A stretch of 64,000 nt of DNA from Mycolicibacterium malmesburyense (GTDB lineage Bacteria; Actinomycetota; Actinomycetes; Mycobacteriales; Mycobacteriaceae): contig NZ_CVTB01000199.1 of NCBI RefSeq assembly GCF_001050015.1, positions 1 to 64,000 of the forward strand, written 5' to 3'. Below the pieces are notes generated by a model, which searched no databases, was not told the origin of the DNA, and saw nothing but the letters and a program-made list of their open reading frames with translations. The position numbers and the translations under genes were made by a program. Position 1 is the stretch's first letter. The number at the start of each line of letters is the position of its first letter. Positions 59,683 through 64,000 of the stretch are shown here, piece after piece.

Positions 59683-60132
59683 TCACGCCCACGTTCGGAG
59701 GATCACCCACCTCGCGACCAGGAAGCCCAGCAGGCCGCAGTACACCGCCTTGACTGCCAGCAATGACGGCAGCGACACCGTCGTCACCCCGGCGGCGTGC
59801 GCCATCCAGGAGGCGGCGATCGCTGCCACCGCGGCAACGGCTCCCAGCGCCAGACCGGCCAGCCAGCCGTGCCGGGAGAGGCGGCGTAGCCACGGCCGCG
59901 GGCTCACCGTGCCATCGTCGTCGAGGCTGCGCGCACCCAGCGAGACGAACAACCCCACCAGCGTCGACAGGATCAGCGACGTGATGACGAAGTTGAGCAC
60001 CAGCCCGTCGAAACCCCAGACCGGTTGTGGCGCCCTGTGCCGCGACGACAACCACTCGATGGCCGGGTTGACGACGAAGTTGACGGCGCCGGCCACTGTC
60101 GCCTGCATCCGCACGTAACGTCGTACGGTCAC
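59683..60132 (-). CDS. Four-span membrane protein
   Basis: A 149-residue membrane protein with spans at about 12-27, 44-67, 88-110 and 124-145. No family is recognised. Its GTG start overlaps the stop of the truncated SDR (GTGA), so it was probably translated from that upstream gene's transcript. Confidence 0.75.
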   Translation of the reverse strand: MTVRRYVRMQATVAGAVNFVVNPAIEWLSSRHRAPQPVWGFDGLVLNFVITSLILSTLVGLFVSLGARSLDDDGTVSPRPWLRRLSRHGWLAGLALGAVAAVAAIAASWMAHAAGVTTVSLPSLLAVKAVYCGLLGFLVARWVILRTWA

Positions 60133-60401
60133 CGTCCGTCCCGTGCCGTCCGAAAGACCGCCTCGGCGTCACCCGAGGCAAGAGCCGCCCGGCGCTGGGC
60201 GGCCAGGTCGACGGCCGCGGAGTGCACGCGGCCGACGTGCGCGCTGAGTCGCTGGGCGACGGCCGTGAGGCGGTCGGGGTCGAGGTCGGCGAGCACAACC
60301 ACCGCACCGTGCTCCAACAACGCCTCACCGACCGCCAAACCGATTCCCGATGCGGCGCCGGTGACCACACACACCTGGCCGCGAAAATGGTTGTCCAACA
60401 C
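60129..60401 (-). pseudogene. Truncated short-chain dehydrogenase
   Basis: A 90-residue ORF (GTG 60401) that starts as a good SDR: 'GQVCVVTGAASGIGLAVGEALLEHG' with the TGxxxGIG cofactor motif, then 'VVLADLDPDRLTAVAQ'. After about 65 residues the family sequence stops, so NNAG, Ser and YxxxK are missing. The 3' two thirds were probably lost by deletion. It may still be translated, as the next gene is coupled to its stop. Confidence 0.7.
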
Positions 60402-60446
60402 GCTTACTCCCGGGGGTGTCCGCTGAAAGTCGGAAGACGCCCCAGC

Positions 60447-60686
60447 CTACTGAGGTGGTTTCCGGCGCCAGTGCGCCACGGCCAGCACGACCAGCACACC
60501 GGCGACCGTCGCGAGCAGCAGGGCCAGGCCCAGCAGCGGTGCGCTGTACTCCACGGAGGTCGTCTCGGGTTCGCCTTCCAGCACCGGCGCGACAGCGACC
60601 GTTGTCCCGGCCGCCGACCAGCTCAGCACGCTGCCCACCGCCGCGGCCACGGCCAGCACCAGCTCGAGCGCTGCCCGGACCCTCAT
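60447..60686 (-). CDS. Small two-span membrane protein
   Basis: A 79-residue protein (ATG 60686) with spans at about 5-28 and 47-70 and a short basic tail. Its start overlaps the stop of the DUF3093 gene by 4 bases. No family is recognised. It is the last gene of the hemB-distal chain. Confidence 0.72.
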   Translation of the reverse strand: MRVRAALELVLAVAAAVGSVLSWSAAGTTVAVAPVLEGEPETTSVEYSAPLLGLALLLATVAGVLVVLAVAHWRRKPPQ

Positions 60687-61159
60687 GCCGGCGGGATGCG
60701 CTCTTCGATCAGCTGCGTCAGCGTCTCGCGGAGCTTCTGGTGCTTGCGGGCCCACGCCTGTGCGGTCCGGTCGTTGGTCATCTTGACCCCGATGCCCGTG
60801 CGACCGCGCGGAACACCCGTCAGCTCGCCGAGCGCACGCGCCGACTGCCATTTCGGCGGCTCGGAACCGGACGCCTCGGGATAGATGCGGACGATCTCGT
60901 CGGTGCGGATGCGTTCGGTGCCCTGCCGCAGAGTCTCCGGCGTCAATTCGACCGAGGTGTGGATCCGGGCGGCCTTGACCTGGATCCCGAGGAAGCCGGT
61001 GACGAGCACCAGGAAGATGCCGGGCACCATCCACTGGAACCCGTAACCGGCCGACGCCTGGATCAGTCCCATGGCGATCGCCGAGGCTGGTCCGGCGGCC
61101 AACCACCACCAGCTGGCCCCGTTCTCGTAGAACAGCACCTGCGGCGCCTGTTCGGTCAT
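60683..61159 (-). CDS. DUF3093 membrane protein
   Basis: A 158-residue protein with two spans (about 16-36 and 39-60), then a cytoplasmic region 'IRTDEIVRIYPEASGSEPPKWQSARALGELTGVPRGRTGIGVKM' (about 82-125), the DUF3093 core. ATG 61159 overlaps the upstream stop. Function unknown; usually found near this haem locus in mycobacteria by recall. Confidence 0.85.
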   Translation of the reverse strand: MTEQAPQVLFYENGASWWWLAAGPASAIAMGLIQASAGYGFQWMVPGIFLVLVTGFLGIQVKAARIHTSVELTPETLRQGTERIRTDEIVRIYPEASGSEPPKWQSARALGELTGVPRGRTGIGVKMTNDRTAQAWARKHQKLRETLTQLIEERIPPA

Positions 61160-61527
61160 GTCGCTTCCCCCTGGTCGGCCGCGCCGGCGCGCGTGATCAG
61201 CACCGCCCCCGCGATCAACGGAAGCACCGCGAGCACCGTCACGATGTGGACGACCCCAAGCAGCGAGAGCAGTGCGACGAAGACCACGGTGGCCAACGCC
61301 AATGCCACACCGGCCCTGCGGAACCGGACATCTGCGGTGCGGCTGCGGCCCGCGAGGAACGCCATCCCGACGCCCGCGGCGACGGTGAGCACGCCCGCGC
61401 CGCGGAACAGCGCGGGCAGGTTCACCGAGGCGGCGATCAGCCCACCCAACATCAGCAGCACCGCAGCGGCGACCCAGCACCAGAAGGCGGCGGTGACGAC
61501 GCGATTTCGCGGCGCGGGAGCGGTCAT
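61156..61527 (-). CDS. Four-span membrane protein
   Basis: A 123-residue protein with about four hydrophobic segments (12-34, 38-58, 70-90, 94-112). ATG 61527. No domain is recognised; the position is that of small membrane proteins near hemB in mycobacteria. It overlaps the DUF3093 gene by 4 bases. Confidence 0.78.
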   Translation of the reverse strand: MTAPAPRNRVVTAAFWCWVAAAVLLMLGGLIAASVNLPALFRGAGVLTVAAGVGMAFLAGRSRTADVRFRRAGVALALATVVFVALLSLLGVVHIVTVLAVLPLIAGAVLITRAGAADQGEAT

Positions 61528-61547
61528 GGTCGGGTCAGCCTATCGGG

Positions 61548-62003
61548 TCACCGGGTGAAGTAGTCGTTGGCGTCTTTACGGTGCAGCAGGTACACGCCGC
61601 CGACGATCAGCACCGAGCCGAGGATCGCGGTGACGGCGTAGCAGACCGCGGCGGCGGGGGGCCGTTCGCCGCTGAACAGGCTGCTCGCGACGTACACCAC
61701 CGCGGCCACCCCGGTGCCGGTCAGCACGGTGCGGGCCCACCGGTAGCCCTGCCGCATGAGGACCTGGAACGTCAGCACGACGGCGCCGAGGATCACGATG
61801 AACACCACCGACAGCGCCAGCACCGGCGCGGGCAGCCTGTCGGTTCGGTCGCTGACGAACAGGTCGACGATGTGGCCCACGATCAACAGGGGTAGCGACG
61901 CGACCCAGAGCCAGAAGCCGGTGTCGACGTCGTCCGGACGGGTACCGGGCGCGGGCTCGGTCCGACCGGCCGGATCGGGCCGGCCCTGGTGCTCGGGGCT
62001 CAC
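61548..62003 (-). CDS. Four-span membrane protein, coupled to hemB
   Basis: A 151-residue protein. The N-terminal 25 residues are Pro/Gly-rich, then four spans follow (about 30-50, 61-82, 92-111, 118-138). GTG 62003 overlaps the hemB stop as GTGA. It is of similar size and layout to the next protein, suggesting an old duplication, though sequence similarity is weak by eye. Confidence 0.78.
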   Translation of the reverse strand: MSPEHQGRPDPAGRTEPAPGTRPDDVDTGFWLWVASLPLLIVGHIVDLFVSDRTDRLPAPVLALSVVFIVILGAVVLTFQVLMRQGYRWARTVLTGTGVAAVVYVASSLFSGERPPAAAVCYAVTAILGSVLIVGGVYLLHRKDANDYFTR

Positions 62004-62980
62004 GCCAGCCAGCCGGCGACGTCGGCCGCCCAGTAGGTCAGGACGATGTCCGCCCCGGCCCGCCGGATGCTGGTCAGCGTCTCCAGCGCGACCGTCTGCA
62101 GGTCGATCCACCCGTTGGCGGCGGCGGCGCTGATCATCGAGTACTCACCGGAGACCTGGTATGCGGCCACCGGCACGGGCGCAAGGTCGGCCGCCGCACG
62201 CACGACGTCGAGATAACCCATGGCGGGCTTGACCATCACGATGTCGGCGCCTTCGTCGATGTCGAGTTCGATCTCGTGCAGCGCCTCCCGGGCGTTACCC
62301 GGATTCTGTTGGTAGGTGCGACGATCGCCGCGCAGGCTCGACCCCACCGCATCGCGGAACGGGCCGTAGAAACCGGACGCGAATTTCGCGGCGTAGGCCA
62401 GGATCACCGTGTCGGTGTGGCCCGCGGCGTCCAGACCGTCGCGGATCGCGGCGACCTGACCGTCCATCATGCCGCTCGGTCCGACGACGTGCGCCCCCGA
62501 ATCTGCCTGTGCCACCGCGAGTTCCACGTAGCGCTTGTTGGTCAGGTCATTGTCGACCCGGCCCGACCCGTCCACGATCCCGCAGTGACCGTGGTCGGTG
62601 AACTCGTCGAGGCAGGTGTCGGCCATCAGCACGGTGTCGCCGCCCAGGTCGCGCGACAGGTCGCGCAGCGCGACGTTGAGGATGCCGTCCTCGGCCACAC
62701 CGATCGAGCCGGTGGGGTCCTTGTCCTCGGGACGCGGCACACCGAACAGCATCAGGCCGCCGACACCCGCGGCCACCGCGTCGGCGGCGGCACGGCGCAG
62801 CGAGTCGCGGGTGTGCTGGACGACGCCGGGCATCGAGGCGATCTCGCGTGGCTCGTCGATGCCGTCGGCGACGAACATCGGCAGCACCAATTGCCGTGGC
62901 TGCAAGGAGGTTTCGGCGACGAGTCGCCGCAGCGCCGGAGTCGACCGCAGCCTGCGGGGGCGATGCCTAGGAAAGCCCAT
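62000..62980 (-). CDS. hemB: Delta-aminolevulinic acid dehydratase (porphobilinogen synthase)
   Basis: A 326-residue TIM-barrel enzyme joining two 5-aminolevulinates. The metal region '[16 protein letters not shown]' has two Cys, with Asp in place of the middle Cys of zinc-type enzymes. The two active-site lysines are in '[17 protein letters not shown]' and '[13 protein letters not shown]'. ATG 62980. It acts downstream of HemL in the same pathway. Confidence 0.96.
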   Translation of the reverse strand: MGFPRHRPRRLRSTPALRRLVAETSLQPRQLVLPMFVADGIDEPREIASMPGVVQHTRDSLRRAAADAVAAGVGGLMLFGVPRPEDKDPTGSIGVAEDGILNVALRDLSRDLGGDTVLMADTCLDEFTDHGHCGIVDGSGRVDNDLTNKRYVELAVAQADSGAHVVGPSGMMDGQVAAIRDGLDAAGHTDTVILAYAAKFASGFYGPFRDAVGSSLRGDRRTYQQNPGNAREALHEIELDIDEGADIVMVKPAMGYLDVVRAAADLAPVPVAAYQVSGEYSMISAAAANGWIDLQTVALETLTSIRRAGADIVLTYWAADVAGWLA

Positions 62981-63004
62981 GCGAACCCACCTTCGGTCTC
63001 GCGG

Positions 63005-64000
63005 TCAGCGGCGGCGGCTCTTCTTGCGCGGCGGGGGCAGGGCGCCCTCGGCGCGCAGCCGGGCGGCGTGCTCGGCGAGCGCCTCCACCAGCGGCCCGAC
63101 CGCGGCGACCTCGGGCTGCACGTCGACGCGCAGACCGAATTCCGCTGCGGTCTCGGCGGTCTTGGGCCCGATGCACGCCACGATGGTGCGGGCGTGCGGC
63201 TTGCCCGCGATGCCGACGAGGTTGCGCACCGTGGAGCTCGAGGTGAAGCAGACCGCGTCGAAGCCGCCGGTCTTGATCATCTCGCGGGTGTGGGCAGGCG
63301 GCGGTGCGGCGCGCACCGTGCGGTACGCCGTGACGTCCTCGATCTCCCAGCCGCGCTCGCGCAGGCCCTCGGCCAGCGTCTCGGTGGCGATGTCGGCACG
63401 CGGCAGCAGCACCCGGTTCACCGGATCGAAAACGTCGTCGTACGGCGGGAATTCGTCGAGCAGGCCCAGCGACGACTGTTCACCGGCGGGCACCAGCTCG
63501 GGATTGATGCCGAACGCGCGCACCCGGTCGGCGGTGGCCTGGCCGACGCAGGCGATCTTCACGCCCGAGAACGCCCGCGCGTCGAGACCGAACTCGTTGA
63601 ACTTCTCCCACACCGCGCGGACCGCGTTCGTGGAGGTGAACACCACCCACTGGAACCGGCCGTCGACCAGACCCTTGACCGCGCGCTCCATCTGGGCGGG
63701 GCTGCGCGGCGGCTCGACCGCGATGGTGGGGACCTCGATCGGCAGCGCGCCGTGGCCCACCAGCTTCTCGCTCATCTCGCCGGCCTGGTCCTTGGTGCGG
63801 GGCACCAACACGGTCCAGCCGTACAGCGCGCGGCTCTCCCACCAATTCAGCTTGGTGCGGTTGGCCACGGTCTTGCCGATGGTCACGACGAGCGGACCGG
63901 CCAAGGGACCGGCCGGCTCGGTGCCCGCCAGGGTGGCCTTGTCGAGCAGCCCGGCCAACGTGGTCTCTACCGAACGCTGTTGGCACGTCGTGCCGTTCGC
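63005..64000 (-). CDS. hemD: Uroporphyrinogen-III synthase, fused type (5' end outside window)
   Basis: The visible 331 residues run to the window edge with no start, so the gene continues upstream. From about residue 60 of the visible part it is HemD ('VLVPRTKDQAGEMSEKLVGHGALPIEVPTI', 'WVVFTSTNAVRAVWE', 'CFTSSSTVRNLVGIAG'). The first part matches the end of the SAM-methyltransferase-like domain fused to HemD in mycobacteria (Rv0511). An ATG at 63958 exists but lies inside the conserved fusion, so I do not use it. Basic C-terminus KKSRRR. It is 24 bases from hemB. Confidence 0.93.
   Translation of the reverse strand, partial: ANGTTCQQRSVETTLAGLLDKATLAGTEPAGPLAGPLVVTIGKTVANRTKLNWWESRALYGWTVLVPRTKDQAGEMSEKLVGHGALPIEVPTIAVEPPRSPAQMERAVKGLVDGRFQWVVFTSTNAVRAVWEKFNEFGLDARAFSGVKIACVGQATADRVRAFGINPELVPAGEQSSLGLLDEFPPYDDVFDPVNRVLLPRADIATETLAEGLRERGWEIEDVTAYRTVRAAPPPAHTREMIKTGGFDAVCFTSSSTVRNLVGIAGKPHARTIVACIGPKTAETAAEFGLRVDVQPEVAAVGPLVEALAEHAARLRAEGALPPPRKKSRRR

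Noticed and set aside
63005..63958. Stand-alone HemD starting at ATG 63958
   Set aside because: Conserved sequence of the mycobacterial fusion (ending of the methyltransferase-like domain, 'TTCQQRSVETTLAGL') continues upstream to the window edge.

Overview
The window is high-GC actinobacterial DNA and almost certainly a chromosomal segment of a fast-growing Mycobacterium (Mycolicibacterium). Evidence for this includes a YrbE/Mce operon, deazaflavin (F420)-type nitroreductase-like proteins, DUF3349 proteins, a HemD carrying an N-terminal extension of the mycobacterial kind, and a gene order that, from memory, follows the M. tuberculosis Rv0511-Rv0551 block (hemD, hemB, hemL, Rv0525-type phosphatase, ccdA, resB, ccsB, Rv0530, menA, MTA phosphorylase, galE3-like, Rv0539/0540, Rv0541, menE, pitA, menB, fadD8). 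No rRNA, tRNA, CRISPR array, prophage or transposase was seen.

Left part (1-9.9 kb): a minus-strand operon yrbEA-yrbEB-mceA-B-C-D-E (mceE is cut by the window edge) for lipid or sterol import. It diverges from a fadD8-like acyl-CoA synthetase. The 421-bp gap between them holds an exact KstR-type sterol operator and a decayed coding remnant. 9.9-23.7 kb: a P-loop nucleoside kinase with a small Rmf/CrpP-like protein, an ECF sigma factor, a HAD phosphatase, two Ddn-like proteins with menB, an MpaB-like oxygenase beside a TetR, an SDR-fadD-VOC run, pitA flanked by two DUF3349 proteins and a PHO-box-like repeat, then menE.

23.8-36.3 kb: a putative envelope-glycan neighbourhood (polytopic membrane protein, cytochrome-b/molybdopterin oxidoreductase, methyltransferase, DUF2064 and GT2 transferases), a two-component system, a nitronate monooxygenase, an epimerase/MTA phosphorylase operon and menA. 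36.4-46.3 kb is more accessory: TetR-DUF1214, a sulfotransferase, a six-gene MoxR-DUF58-VWA operon, and a frameshifted PLP enzyme.

46.3-53.6 kb: a MinD-like ATPase and a translationally coupled chain hemL-phosphatase-TlpA-CcdA-ResB-CcsB, linking haem supply and system II cytochrome c maturation. Between resB and ccsB sits a tandem 35-bp MIRU-like repeat made of two coupled mini-ORFs. 53.6-64 kb: more Ddn-like proteins, a tiny basic protein, two unknown genes behind a leader ORF, a cytochrome P450, a second TetR/MpaB pair, a truncated SDR, four small membrane proteins, hemB and hemD (cut by the window edge).

Two themes cross the window. First, menaquinone (menA, menB, menE), haem and cytochrome c genes are interleaved, a respiratory core. 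Second, several long palindromes lie at gene ends; two of them, 20 kb apart, are clearly related copies with paired arm changes, and one palindrome lies in frame inside ccdA.
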